Source of the DNA: Laguncularia racemosa
Lineage: Eukaryota > Streptophyta > Magnoliopsida > Myrtales > Combretaceae
Direction: 5' to 3'
DNA: 64,000 bases
Assembly (NCBI GenBank): GCA_037954665.1
Contig: JBBMOL010000198.1
Coordinates: 434,001-498,000, forward strand
A program made the translations under genes and the position numbers. Positions 10,460 through 22,120 of the stretch are shown here, one piece after another. Every line of letters begins with the position of its first letter. Position 1 is the stretch's first letter. The notes beneath the pieces were generated by a model. It was not told the DNA's origin and did not search any database. It was given only the letters and a program-made list of their open reading frames with translations.

Positions 10460-11091
10460 TGATACGATTCCAAGAGCGAAAATACGAGCACCAAAAAAAA
10501 AAAGGAGGACATAGAAGTCGGGAGGACCCAAGGCGAAGATCGGCCAGCCTTAAGCTGGCCTTAAATAAAGGCCGGCCGAGTTAGCTTCAAGGTCGCCGGC
10601 CTTGAATGTTTTCGCACAATTTTTTTTAGGATGATATAAATAGGCGTCTTTAGGGTTTTTCGGGGGAGAAATGTTATATTGGCTGTCAACTAAAACACTT
10701 TGAGTGTGAGTGAATCTTCTTTGGAGATTTGAGAATATTGAGAATTGATTTTCACTTTATTCGTATTGTTCTTATCAAATTCTTGGATTATATAGAATTT
10801 ATGGCGAGCATCGTTATTGAATTCTTAGAATTCTTTAACCATAGTGATTGATTTAAAGAACGTGGTCTCTATCGTTCTATAATTTGATTGCGAAATAGTT
10901 TAATTTTATCAATCTTGGCATCTATAGATTGATAATTTTATCCATATCTTTGGTTTTATTCGTTAGTACCAAAATCCAGAAAACCCTAAAAATTTGTGAC
11001 ATTTGATTGTTCTTGACGTTTTCCTTTGTGTGAAAGTATTTGTTTCCAATTCCGCATCATTTGGTATCAGAGCATATCCGAATCCGCATCA
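10460..11091 (+). repeat. 3' LTR of element E
   Basis: 632 bp, TGATACGATTCC...CCGCATCA. Shorter than the 5' LTR because it has fewer GC-rich units (10510-10610). It contains the captured PBS at 11062-11073, confirming that this PBS copy is part of the LTR. Confidence 0.9.
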
Positions 11092-11096
11092 GAATT

Positions 11097-11661
11097 AACA
11101 TAGAAGTCTTGAATTTGAATTGGGGATTTAGGGTTTATACCATACCACTGAGGAATTCATTATTGTGTGAGAATTGAAATTGCGAAATTGTTAAATTTGT
11201 GCCTTGTCTACCTTAGTCATTGCGAATTGAAGTGAGGAAAGTATCATTTAGGGTTCTTGCCATAGAAGGTGGGAAGATTACTACAAATTGATTCCATAAT
11301 TGCGTACTTATGTAGTAATTGTGCATTTAATTGCTTTGATTGCAATATTGACTTGCGTTTTGAGGAAATTTTGCCATGGAAGGTGAGTATTACCGTAAGT
11401 ATATGTGGTGTCATGAGGGTGTGGAACCATGATTTTATGTGTGTTGTACCTTAAGGGTGTGTTGTGCCTTGAGGTTGTGTTGTACCATGAGTGTGTGTTA
11501 TGTCGTAGGTGTGTACGTTATGCCGTAAGTGTGTGCAAGTTATACCTTGAAGTGTTTGTGTATGTGTCGTGAAGAGTGTATTTAGGTTAGAGGAATTGGT
11601 TTTTTTTTGGAGTTCAAATTGTATAAAAAAAAAGAATTTTTTAAATTTTAATTCAACAACT
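11097..11661 (+). other. Leader of element D with degenerate GTGTTGT repeats
   Basis: Non-coding leader resuming after E. From 11440 to 11570 there are about five degenerate units of roughly 22-25 bp built on GTGTTGTACCTT and GTGTGTTATGTCG. No splice acceptor is obvious just before the gag ATG. Confidence 0.6.
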
Positions 11662-12840
11662 ATGTCGAATGATAGTGCGAATGGAGGAATTGATAATGAG
11701 GTTAATAGTCAGGTTATAGAAGGAGGTCGGGGATGTCATGCTATAGGTGGAAAAAGAAATTTAGAAGAACAATTGCAGGATCTTACTACTGTTGTTGCTA
11801 CACTAGCAACACGGGTTGATCATATGACATTGCCATAACCACCAATGGAAAATCTACAGGCACCCCCGCCTTAGGTAGCCCCTAATGATGAACGTAGGGA
11901 AGGAGTAGTAGGAGGAAATAGGGGTACGAATTGAGAGGAGATTATCATGCTTTTTAGGAGGCAAGGGATGATAACTTTAAGGATGAACCTTATCCTAACC
12001 ATGAGTTCCGGCTACCTAAGGGTTTGGAATATGTAAAGTTACAAATGCTTTCATTTGTTGGAAGGGCTGTAGAGGATTATCTAGATTGGGAAGATAAGTT
12101 AGAGGGCCTTTTTGAGTGTTATGAAATTAATGATCACACTCGAGTTTGTCTAGTAGCAGTCGAGTTTATAGGATATGTTGCCTTATGGTAGAAGAACCTT
12201 GTAGCTAGTAAAAGGAAAGATGGTGATGTTGAGATTCATACTTGGCAGGAAATGAAACGGGTTATGAGGAAGAGGTTTATACCGGAGCACTACAGGCAGG
12301 AGTTATTCATGCATCTCCAGATATTAAGACAAGGAGGTAAAACAATAGAAGAGTATGTCTAGGAGTTTGAGGCACTCATGATCTAATGTGGAGTAGTCAA
12401 ACCTCCTGAACAGACTATGGCACAATTTGTGTTCGGTCTAAAATATGAAATTGCCTACATGGTAAAGTTGCAACAATATGACTCCTTTAATGAGGCTATT
12501 CAGTTAGCTTTGAAAGTGGAGAGACAAAGATGTTCTAACCTTTATAGAGCAGCGAGTAATAGGTATAGATCTACTACTAAACTATATGGGTCAGATAGTC
12601 AACAGGGTGAAATAGGGGGAATTGATAAAATCGTGGAAGCAAATGCAGCTATTACTAATATTGAAAGGGAGAAGGAAATTTTTGGAAATGGGAATTCAAT
12701 TGCTAAGGCAAGCAGTAGGCAAATAGTGCTTGGGTCATCAGGTGGGAAGAATCGTCCAATCTAATGCTTCAAATGTTTAGGCTTTAGACACATGGATGCT
12801 TAATGTCCTAATAAATGGGTGATGACTACTATGGAAGTGG
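11662..12840 (+). pseudogene. gag of element D
   Basis: ATG at 11662 opens MSNDSANGG, close to the gag starts of J (52911) and the 33422-37279 element (MSINSVNGG). An N-terminal coiled-coil-like segment (LEEQLQDLTTVVATLATRVD) follows. The capsid core has AVEDYLDWEDKLEGLFECYE, HYRQELFMHLQILRQGGKT and IAYMVKLQQYDSFNEAIQLA. The zinc knuckle CFKCLGFRHMDA.C (12767-12808) has one stop replacing a Gln codon. Other stops lie near 11836, 12190, 12360 and 12384, with a frame change near 11940. In life it would form the virus-like particle and bind RNA. Confidence 0.85.
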
Positions 12841-13687
12841 AAAGTAAGGATGGCAAGGAAGAGATACTTAAGCTAAATGATTTTTCAACTGTGCTAAAGG
12901 AGTATTATGATGATCCAGATGCTGAGGCACCTGAAGACAAAGGAAATGATAAATACCTAGCTATTAACGTGTTACGCAGGGTAATAACTACATCTCTAGA
13001 TGTTGAGGATGTATAGAGAGAAAACCTATTTAATACTCCTTGTAGGGTTCAAGGTAGTCTTTGTACTCTTCTTATTAATGGTGGTAGTTGCACAAATGTA
13101 ATAGCTGCTAGAATAGTAAATAGATTGCAACTAATCACTATTCCACATCCTAATCCCTATAAATTGCACTGGTTGAGTGAACAAGACAATCTGTATATCA
13201 CTCAGAGGGCTAAGGTTCTAATCTGCATAAGGGAGAAATACCATGATCAAATTGCTTATGATGTTCTTCCTATGTGCGCATCACATATACTACTGAGTAG
13301 ACCTTGGTTATTTGATAGGAGAGTGCTGCACGATTGGTTTAGAAACACCTATGTGTTTCAAAAGGATGGTGAATGGGTTGTTTTGACTCTTATGTCACCA
13401 ATTGAGGTATACGAATTCCAGGAACAGATTAATAAAAATAATGGAAAGAAGTCTTTATTATTAGAGCGGAAGGAACTAGAAGACAACTTGAGTAGAGTAA
13501 AACAGTCACAGGAAATTCAAAAGCTTAAGAGTTCTAAACATCTCAAGAAGACTCCAGGGCAATTACGACTTCAGGGTAACAAGCATTTGCAAACCAAGGT
13601 TTTCAATCCAGGTGACTTTTAGAAATTCTCATCTACAACAAAGGACCCATTAGATTTGAGGCCAAATCTTCCATAGGCCCGAGGAGA
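12841..13687 (+). pseudogene. Protease and Pol tail of element D (RT to integrase core absent)
   Basis: An acidic linker leads to an aspartic protease with active-site motif INGGSCTNV (near 13075), where Asp is replaced by Asn, so it would be inactive. LHWLSEQDNLYIT and HILLSRPWLFDRRVLHD (13290-13340) are the C-terminal protease landmarks. After a charged stretch (LERKELEDNLSRV) the frame passes into KTPGQLRLQGNKHLQTKV and FNPGDF, which looks like the start of the integrase C-terminal domain, and then jumps to DPLDLRPNLP.ARGDD. The missing interval would hold RT, RNase H and most of integrase. J has the same architecture with more of the integrase C-terminus. Confidence 0.8.
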
Positions 13688-14393
13688 TGATTGGAGTCAA
13701 ACTAATGCAACAACAGAATCCATTACTCGAGCAAAGAGCTAGAGGACTATAGAACTTAGCATTGAGAATCCTTTTTGAGCAAATAGAACCTGAAGATATT
13801 CACATAGTGTCTTCATTTACTTGATATGATTGTTTTGTTTTTAATTAGGTACATTTGTTGGTATTACAAGAAGATGATCAAATACACTAGCACTTGGTTT
13901 GTAGATGATTTACGGTCCATAGTAAACCAAAATGAATCAAGGAAACTGGCCTTGTGCTGTGTATTGTTGACCGAGGATGGGCATTAAAGAACCAGCACCA
14001 TGTGTCACTATTTTTCGTTATGTTATTTTCCATATTTAGGATAGGTATATATACTTGTAAAAGACAACAAAAAGATACTTTTGAGAAATATATTTGTAGC
14101 TTGTTTTCACGTGGAAAGGGGGCTTCTTGCTATTCCATAAACACTCTTATCAATTCTAAAATTAGGAATTGTGGTGAGTGAGACTTGGATTGTTGTGTGT
14201 TGCATCAACAATTGCAAGTTGTTCCTAATCCTACTAGTGCGTCATATCTGGTAAGAATTTGGAGTTTCATTTTTTTCTTATTACATGAAATTAGTGTTCA
14301 CGTGCCAATTAGAGATCACGCTATCTTGTTGAACAATTACTTAATTGAATATTCAATTAGGATTGTTAATCGGAATTGGATCTTAGCATATCA
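13688..14393 (+). repeat. 3' LTR of element D
   Basis: 706 bp, TGATTGGAGTC...ATATCA. TATATATACTT box near 14044-14056. TCATATCTGGTAAG block near 14244-14257. The Pol tail continues into it as ITRAK. Confidence 0.9.
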
Positions 14394-14520
14394 GTAAGTC
14401 TTCATACAAGGTGCTTACTAACAAGTCTTCACATGAAGTGCTCACTAATAGGTCTTCACATGAAGTGCTCGACCAAGGAAATTCTTCATATGAGGTGCTC
14501 ATCAACAAGTCTTCATTACA
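14394..14520. repeat. 27-bp tandem repeats at the right border of D
   Basis: Four to five degenerate units of about 27 bp containing GTCTTCACATGAAGTGCTC. Each core includes a short palindrome (CTTCACATGAAG). The first unit starts within the TSD copy, so D inserted at the edge of this array. Confidence 0.8.
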
Positions 14521-14868
14521 TTTGAAAAGATCATATCCCAACATAAAAAGTAATGATAACAAAGGCCTAATACTAGCTAAAGAATACAATACAAGTAAAT
14601 TAATAAAGAAAAATGTAGGAAGGGCTAAGTAATTGGTCAAGATCCTTAAGATGAAATCAAGAGTCTTCCAGCTTGTGTCTTAAGGTTGGGTTTATAACTT
14701 AAATCACATCAGAAGTGGTGAAGAAGTTCTACCAAACATGTACCTTTCCTTGTTCTTTCATTAAAACTACCAAAAGTTTGTTATCCTAAAGAGAATTACA
14801 ATACTATCCCATTAGTCTTTATAATTTTGCATCCAAGATCATTTCAAAAATCCTCTCAGGGTGATGGA
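14521..14868. other. No gene seen
   Basis: AT-rich sequence without recognisable domains; it may include the decayed start of the G1 LTR. Confidence 0.4.
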
Positions 14869-15878
14869 CAAACTCACTAAGACTCAGCTTGTGGGTTATC
14901 CATAGACCGACCTAAACCGACAATGAGCTGGGCTAATGAATCCTATGGAAGAGCTAGCATGATGAAGTCTATTTTTTTTATTTGTAATTATTTCTTTAGA
15001 CTATTATGTGTAAGCTTTTGGGACACTTTTTATTTGGTTGTAATTGAGTTTTAGGACAGGCCACCTTAAAAGTGGTATAGTTGTAACTTTATGGACTTTT
15101 TAACCCTAAAGAGAGCACATATAATTACTTGCTTAAGTAAAGTTTTGAGGGAGTGAGCCAAATTTTTAAAAAAGAACAACACTTTTACGTGTGAGGGTTA
15201 GGTTTTTCCTAATTCAAATTGCTCTTATCAATTTCAAATCCTAATTTGAGGTTATGGCGAGTGGCTCCAAGGCTAATTTGTGAGTAATATCAAATTTACC
15301 TTATTGTAATTTCCTTTCTTCTCTAGTAAGTAGTATCTAGGGTTGATTTGGAAGTGTACTGACCGAATTTTGATTGCATTTGTAATCAAATTCTTGTTGC
15401 TTCAATTGATTGGTTTTAGCCTTTGATTTTTAACCTTCAATTTAGCATCATTTTGAACCGTAGATCACTTTGTTGGGAAAATAGATCAAATAATTGGTTC
15501 TTGCTGTTTTGTGTGTAATTCAGATGGATTTATTTGTGATCATTGTTATTTTGGAGGAATTTATCATTGTGGAATTGTTATTTGCAATTTAGAGCATTCA
15601 AATTTCATTGCATTTCCATAAGGGTTCACGCTAAACCTAGTAGAGTTGAACCGAAATTGAACAAGTGAATTAGGGTTTATAAATTGCTCTAATTGAATGT
15701 GCTTAATCTTGGTTTTAAGCACATCATATTTGGTATCAGAGCATCATCATACTTGGAATTAAGATTGATCACGCCATTGTTTAAGAATTGTGTAATTGTT
15801 GAACTAATTTGATTGATATTGTTTGATTGTCTTTCAAATTGGTTTTGCATGTGCTTAATCTTGGTTTTAGGCACATCA
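14869..15878 (+). repeat. G1: degenerate LTR with captured PBS (left end uncertain)
   Basis: This matches the reverse complement of G2 and G3 and the LTRs of the 33422-37279 element over the ACTCACTAAGACTCAGCTTG and GACCGACCTAAACC segments. It has two LTR-end sequences GTGCTTAATCTTGGTTTTA, one ending at 15726 and one at 15878. A PBS (TGGTATCAGAGC, 15731-15742) lies between them. No internal region or second LTR follows, so it is a solo or truncated LTR. I could not find the TG start or a matching TSD on the left. Confidence 0.7.
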
Positions 15879-15883
15879 TAATG

Positions 15884-16949
15884 TTTATTGGATGCTATAA
15901 CTAGTGTTAGGCAAAAAAATCGATTAAATTGCAAGCCAAATTGAACTATAAATTAGGTTTAAATTATTTTTTTATGTTTGAAAAATTATAAATCAAACTA
16001 AATCATTTTGTTTTAAATTTGAAAAAATTTCAAACTAAGTTGAATCAAACTATGAGAAGTAAAAAAAAAAATGGGTAGTGAAAATTTAGAGAATATATGA
16101 CTAAAAAAGAAAATTTCATGTCATTTATTCAATTGCTTCTCTTATTTGGTTTTCATCAAATAGAAACTAAAATTACTTATAGTGAAATAGAAAATAAAAT
16201 ATATCAAGTGGGCATTGGGAATGATAACTGATACCGGAGAAATGGTAATAAATTACATTATTTTTATGTTTAGTATAATATTCAATGACTTATTAAGTTG
16301 TATAGAGAAAAAAATTAATAAGACACATAAAAATGGATCAAACTGTGCACCTAATTGAATCGAACCATCTTTTTTAGGTTAAAAAAAATAACAAACCAAA
16401 CCGTATGGTAAGGTATAATTTTTTTAAAAAAAAAAAAAATAGAAAATCAAACCGTAATATATGGTTTCGTTTAATTCATGAGGGTGAATAATACCAAGTT
16501 GAGCCATGTCTACCCTTAGCTATAACCACCCCTTTTCAAAGTGCTTTTATCTTAAGTTAACTAATACAAGATAATGCAATCATAGCCCATGAGATTTCTT
16601 CATTTTCTCAAATTTTGTATAAAAGGGAAAGATGATTAATGTGCATTAAAAATTGATATGGAAAAAACTTATAATAAGTTTAAATGATCTTTTTCAAAAA
16701 GATAAAAATGAGAAGAATGGGTTTTTATAAAAAACAATGGATAGCTTCTATAAAATTACATGTCTTCAATACCTTATAACATTATGAGAAATGGGAATAA
16801 GGTAGGACTTGTATAAGATACTAGAAGAATTAGACAGAAAGACCTACCATCTCCTTTTCTTTTTGTTTTAGTACCAAATGCTCTTTGTAAAATGATTTTG
16901 AAAGCTAAAGAAAGAGGACTCATATATGTCATTAAAGTAAAGAGGAATA
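15884..16949. other. AT-rich gene-free stretch
   Basis: Contains A/T homopolymers and dispersed AAACCAAACCG-like words on both strands (15930-16470). No ORF, RNA gene or TIR pair that I can support. Confidence 0.5.
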
Positions 16950-17686
16950 TGATACGAATTTGTAAATCGAAATCCTTTTCACATAAATCAAATCGTCAAT
17001 AACAATTTTTAGGGTTTTTTGTATTTGGTACTAACAAAGATAAATCAAAGGATATGGATAAAATTACCAATCTATAGATGCCAAGATTGATAAAATTAAA
17101 CTAATTCACAGTCAAATCATAGAATGATAGAGACCACGTTCTATAAATCAATCACTAAAGGTTAAAGAATTCTAAGAATTCAATAATAATGCTCGCCACA
17201 AATTCTATAGGAACCAAGAATTTGATAAAAACAATACGAATAAAGTGAAAATCAATTCTCAATATTCAAGAATCCCAAAAGAGGATTCACACACACGCTC
17301 AAAGTGTTTGCTTACAACCAAAATATCATCTATCCTCGAAATACCTAAAGACACTATTTATATCATGCCTAGAAAAACATTGTGCGAGGCCATTCAAGGT
17401 CGGCTCAAGGCCAGCGGCCTAAAGAGATAAGCCGACACCAAAGGCCAGCGGCCTTCATTTAGGCCGGTACTAAGGCCGACGGCCTACATTTAGGCCGGCT
17501 CCATGGCCGGCGGCCTTAGAACTAATTTGGCGGGCCTTTATTCAAGGCCTGCTTAAGGCTGGCCGAACTTTGCCTTAGTTCTCCCGACGCCAATGTACTC
17601 TTTTTTTGGACCGCGTACTGCCACCTAAAGCTCGGATTGACTTTGATTTCTTTGGTGCTCGTATCTTAGTTCTTGGAATCGTATCA
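16950..17686 (-). repeat. Solo LTR of the E/F family
   Basis: The reverse complement aligns with the E and F LTRs from one end (GGAATCGTATCA on the + strand at 17675-17686) to the other (TGATACGAATTTG). The flanks are a perfect GAATA duplication (16945-16949, 17687-17691). No internal DNA remains, so it arose by LTR-LTR recombination. It has its own array of GGCCGGCGGCC palindromes (17380-17580). Confidence 0.9.
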
Positions 17687-17691
17687 GAATA

Positions 17692-18803
17692 TTCCTGAGT
17701 TAACACATTTATTCTTTACGATGATGTTTTATTCTTTCTAAAAGCCACAAAATCAAATATTAAGGGTTTGAAGCAAATATTTGATATGTATTGCTTAGCT
17801 TCTAGGCAAAAAGTGAATTTTTTTAAATCCTCTCAAATTTTAGCAAGTATTTTTCTGTAGAAACAAAGGCTTATTGTTATAATAAATGAAATATTAATCT
17901 AAATGGTAAACTAGGAAATTATTTTGGTCTTCCCTCTTTTTGGTGGAGATCTAAATATAAAGTGTTTAAAGTAAGTTAAAGTAAAGATTGTTTGTAAGCC
18001 TTAGGGTGGAAGGGTAATTATAAAATTTTTCATCGATTTAACAATATGCCTTACAACATATCTAATATTTTATAAATCAGTATTGATGACCACTCGTTTT
18101 TTTTTTTTTTAATTATAGTTGTACTTGAGTTCCTCCGACATTAAAGGGGTGTGTAGCTACCTCTTTTTTTTTTCTTTATAATATATATTATATATATATG
18201 GACATGTTATTCAACTTCAAAATTGAAGAGATGTTAAACTATAGAAGTATAGTAATGTTTACATCGATGAATTTTCTCTTTACAAGAGCTTTACTTCAAT
18301 TTCACACAACTCTTGTAAAACATTCATAAAATGAATGTATATTATTGTAATTTTTTTCTTTTATAATTCATATGATGAAATGTGTTATTCATTTGTTTTT
18401 TAGTGCTCAATTAATATCATGATTAGACATAGTATCTAAGATATTAGGTGATGGATTATATTATTGATTTATTAAGTTTTTAAATATTTGATTTCTTGGC
18501 TTATTATTATTGATCATGTGTTTTTATGCCCAAATGAAATACATGTTAAATTTGGTTAGTATTTGGGAGGATATATTTTAATCAATTCTACAACAAGCTA
18601 ACTTAGATTGTAGACAGATATTGATGTACCTACTACAATTTGGTTATGTATAGGAAAGGAATTGATTAATCGGTTTTCCTATCTTACCTGAAGAGAGAAA
18701 GGCTTAATTGGTCAATCCTGGTACTTATTTCTTCAAACAAAGGGAATTACCATGCTAAATCATTAAAGACCTAAGACAACTCAATAACCAATCTAATCAA
18801 GTA
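17692..18803. other. AT-rich gene-free stretch
   Basis: Poly-T runs and a (TA)n run near 18180-18200. I see no ORF, repeat pair or RNA gene. Confidence 0.5.
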
Positions 18804-18808
18804 TTATG

Positions 18809-19342
18809 TGTTGACATGCGATCCTTACACCCAACTCATGTTGTTTGGCTCCCTTGTGGTTACTTGGCCTTTAGAGGTATTGGACCTTTAAGATGAACAC
18901 ACATAAGCTAACAAGGAGTGCTGGAAGGGACTCTAGTGTTGCTACTTTGATACCTAAATCAATAAGGTGTAGCGGTATACAGAGATCCTAACAATAGCAT
19001 TCAATGAGAAAGAGAGTGCATTGTGTCTTCAAATTTCACTACTTGTTAAAGAGGGAGTCTTTAGCTGTTATGAACTTTTAGGGGATGGACATCTAATTAA
19101 CTTCTGCCTATGCCCCTAAGCCCATAGACATCAAGTAACTTCAGTTGTATTTGATGATTAGAAAGCTCTTTGAGTGTTAGGGCCAATTGTGGCTCTTTTG
19201 CTATCTTGTTAGGATCTGATCCTACGGTAACCTGTGTACTCTTTGCTAAAGAGATGGGCATGGCTCACATTGAGAGCTTCTAGGCTAAGGTAAAGTGAGC
19301 ATTTCAATGGGCTGAAGGCTTAGTCAGAAATAGCTACCAACA
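18809..19342 (-). repeat. 3' LTR of the Tat-like element
   Basis: 534 bp. Shares with 26012-26546 the start TGTTGACATGC, the words TGCCCCTAAGCC and CATTTCAATGGGCT, and the end ACCAACA. A purine-rich tract on the minus strand (GAGAGTAGGGAGCAAG, 19343-19358) borders it. Confidence 0.85.
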
Positions 19343-20099
19343 CTTGCTCCCTACTCTCATGGGTAACTTGGTTTATGAGGAAAGTACTAAGTGGTTTAAG
19401 TTATGGCCTTTGTTAAGGTCTTCTTCAATGGTAGCAAGTTCTTTATGGAGTGGCAATGTGGTGAGTAAAGTTGTGAAGTGCCTTATATCTTGTTTTAGTG
19501 TCCTATGGTCCTTGAAGGACTAGTCATATGCCACTACCACCCTTGTGGAAGACCTGTCAACATATAGATTCCATATGAGTGCTTTTATGGAGACTAAAGG
19601 ATCATTAAGCACTATGCATTCTACAACAAAGTGAAAGGAGACTTGAGCTTTGATCACTACTCTAAGGTTGAATTGTATGTTGTAGGCATTGAGCTCCAAG
19701 GCATAGTGAACCATGTCCAAAGAGGTCAAGGTGATGCAATATTTATTGCAATAGCTAGTTGATGAGCACAATCCCTAGTGTGTTTTGAAGTGGGGTCATA
19801 ATTTTTGGGTAGAAATAGCGACAAATAAGGTGGACTTGTCTACCTTAGAGAACCAAAACTCTAGGGCCTAAAGTATTTAGCTAACAACATATGCTTGCAT
19901 CCTAACTAGGATGAAGAATAAGGCTTGGTGGCTGACTCAAAGATAGAGATAGAGATAAAGATCCCCACTTGGCACAAGCATAGATAGAATTAGAGGGTTG
20001 GTAAGGAATCTCTTCAACATTTTAAATGTCACTTGGCACTGATCAATCCATTTTAAGTTCACTAAGTTCTTCAAAATTTTGAAAAATTTCATGCATTCT
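19343..20099 (-). pseudogene. RT C-terminus and RNase H of the Tat-like element
   Basis: From 20099 leftward the minus strand reads TKECMKFFKILKNLVNLKW, then LKRFLTNPLILSMLVPSGD and LYLYL. This matches the connection between RT and RNase H in Tat-type elements (PFFK.L, W...C...F..LK..L..PP.L..P..G..L.LYL). Further left, ALELNAYNIQFNLRVVIKAQ and LIWNLYVDRSSTR (19771-19520) fit the Tat-type region that carries the extra RNase H (WTLFVDGSS). Frames are broken several times. Catalytic acids cannot be checked reliably. Confidence 0.75.
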
Positions 20100-20104
20100 T
20101 TAGT

Positions 20105-21614
20105 TGTTGATCCAAGATAATGATCAAGAGGGGGTGAATTGACTATTAAGAATTTTAAAACACTTTCCTTCAATTTAAGTAGATTTCCCTTTTGATTATT
20201 ATTGGCATAATTTTTACAATGAATTAGTAGTGGATAACAAACAAATATAAATAAATTGCAAATAAATAAAGGAGTCAATTGATATATAGTGGTTACACAT
20301 TAGGTGTCAATTCACTCTTCTAGCCTCCACCTACTAAGATCCTAACTATCTTTACCAATTCATTCCACTATATCAAAGAAACAAATTTACAATGAGTGTT
20401 ACAACAATCATCTACTCTATAGTCACTCTCTAATATAGTCACAAAAACAATCACTCTTTAATCTGCTTCTTCCTAACTTCCTCAACTTGTTTCATAGATC
20501 TATAGAGAATACAATTACACAAATAAATTTATAATCAAGTCTTTTGAGGATAACAATAATTTAAAAATCTGTCATTTTAGCACATAAGTAAAGTATTTGT
20601 TTTTTATGTATATCTCATGTGAGTATTTGTATATCTTGTTGTTGCAATAATCTTTTTCCTTATGTTTATGACTCCATAAATTTATATGCTTCATTCCCAA
20701 CAGTCATTTGGATCAATATAGCAACCTTTACTAATCTTTAAATAGACGTTTATTGCCTTTTCAAAAATGTCTTAAGCAAATAATTATTTTTTCCTAGTCT
20801 CTAAGAAATCCCCATGATAGGATAATCCTTCTTTTAGTAGAATGGTCAAATATATTTCCCAAATACATTCAACCTATTAAGGTATATATATATATATATA
20901 TTCGATCCTTTGTTCCTTTGCAGTCTTGATATTAATTTTAAATAGCATTATAAGCTTTCTTCCTTTGCTAGAAATTGCAATGCACAGAATTCTTCTAATG
21001 CTTTAACATATGCCATATTTCAATCCTATACCTTTATTAATCTTTGAATAGACGTTTGTTGCCTTTTCAAAAATGTCTTAAACAAATAATTATTTTTTCC
21101 TAGTCTCTAAGAAATCCCCATGATATGATAATCCTTCTTTTAGTAGAATGGTCAAATATATTTCCCAAATACATTCAACCTATTAAGGTATATATATATA
21201 TATCGATCCTTTGTTCCCTTGGAGTCTTGATATTAATTTTAAATAGCATTATAAGCTTTCTTCCTTCGCTAGAAATTGCGATGCACAAAATTCTTCTAAT
21301 GCTTTAACATATGCCGTATTTCAATCATATACCTTATTCCAATCCTTTCAAACTCATATATTCAAAATATCCATGAACTATAACTTGCATAAAAAAATTG
21401 CTTCTTCTTATACAATATATCTCCTCAAAAAAATGTTAAACCAAGAACTATACATTCAACACATTAAACAAAATTATCAAGAAAAGTAAATCAAAATCAT
21501 AAGCTTGAAAACTCATTCTCATATGCTTTGTTATCATCAAAACTTCATTGCCATATCATCAAATCTTTATTTATCACATTATCAAAACTTCATTTATCAT
21601 CCACACATTTAACA
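20105..21614. repeat. Solo LTR inserted in the Tat-like RT
   Basis: 1510 bp, TGTTGATCCAAG...TTTAACA, flanked by a perfect TTAGT duplication (20100-20104, 21615-21619). Removing it and one TTAGT rejoins the RT frame (FISKST with TKECMKFF on the minus strand). No coding region or second LTR, hence a solo LTR. The lineage is not recognised with certainty; the AGAGGGGGTGAATTGA word near its left end is common in plant LTR elements. Orientation not determined. Confidence 0.85.
20724..21340. repeat. 306-bp tandem duplication inside the solo LTR
   Basis: Two adjacent copies starting at about 20724 and 21030, nearly identical, differing mainly in the length of a (TA)n run (20882-20900 and 21190-21202). 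The duplication accounts for part of the LTR's unusual length. Confidence 0.9.
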
Positions 21615-22120
21615 TTAGTGGATTTGGAAATGAATCTGTTAAGGGTAGCAACTCACCCAGCTAACCTTTGGACATATTTAACAATCTTAAGGGGTGTATG
21701 TTAAAGACATCTCAGACTTTGTAAGGTTGGGTTCGATACCTCAAGCTGTAACCATGAAACCCAATAATTTACCTACATAATCATTGAAGATGCATTTTTG
21801 TACATTGAGTTTCATGTTGTATTTTTGCAAGGCCTAAAGTATCTCATTGAGGTCCATATGGTGCTCCTTAGGAACCCTTGTCTTGACTATCATATTGTTG
21901 ACGTATACTTCAACATTCCATCTTATTTGCAATTTGAACATATGGGTCATTTAAGCTTTAATAGGTGGCAATGACATTTTTTAGGCTGAAAAGCATGACT
22001 TTACAACAATAGGCGCTAAAGTTGGTGATGAATCTTTTTTGCACGTAGTTAGGCTCATGCATTTGAATCTAGTTATAGCTTGGAAAAGGCATCCATGAAG
22101 TTGAGTAGAGCAAAAAAACT
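21615..22120 (-). pseudogene. RT core of the Tat-like element
   Basis: The minus strand from 22120 reads ALLNFMDAFPSYNQIQMHEP, then NYVQKRFITNFSAYCCKVML, then VYVNNMIVKTRVPKEHHMD and LNVQKCIF, and ends KIVKYVQRLAG with VATLNRFISKST. These are RT motifs A to E of a Ty3/gypsy Tat-type polymerase. The catalytic YVDD box reads YVNN (near 21895-21905), both Asp codons changed to Asn. Several stops are present. The region between the first RT segment at 23606 and this one is missing about 75 codons. Confidence 0.85.

Larger units (their letters stand above)
5178..11091 (+). mobile_element. Element E: pol-less Ty3/gypsy retrotransposon inside D, carrying F
   Basis: LTRs 5178-5836 and 10460-11091 start TGATACGATTCC and end CCGCATC[G/A]. 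The TSD is GAATT at 5173-5177 and 11092-11096. Purines (GGAGGGAA, 10452-10459) precede the 3' LTR. Element F (7107-9697) interrupts gag. Without F, E is about 3.3 kb and encodes gag with a zinc knuckle, a protease and a short Pol tail, with no RT or integrase. E lies in the leader of D, so it inserted after D did. Confidence 0.9.
4432..14393 (+). mobile_element. Element D: pol-less Ty3/gypsy retrotransposon carrying nested E and F
   Basis: Direct LTRs (4432-5139 and 13688-14393) begin TGAT and end TCA, and are flanked by a perfect 5-bp duplication GTAAG at 4427-4431 and 14394-14398. A PBS follows the 5' LTR and purines (GAGGAGA, 13681-13687) precede the 3' LTR. Element E (5178-11091) sits 22 bases after the PBS. 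With E and one TSD copy removed, D is 4043 bp, almost the same as J without its passenger (4051 bp). Internal coding is gag, protease and a short Pol tail; RT, RNase H and the integrase core are absent. D therefore must have moved with enzymes supplied in trans, assuming the pol loss predates insertion. Confidence 0.9.
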
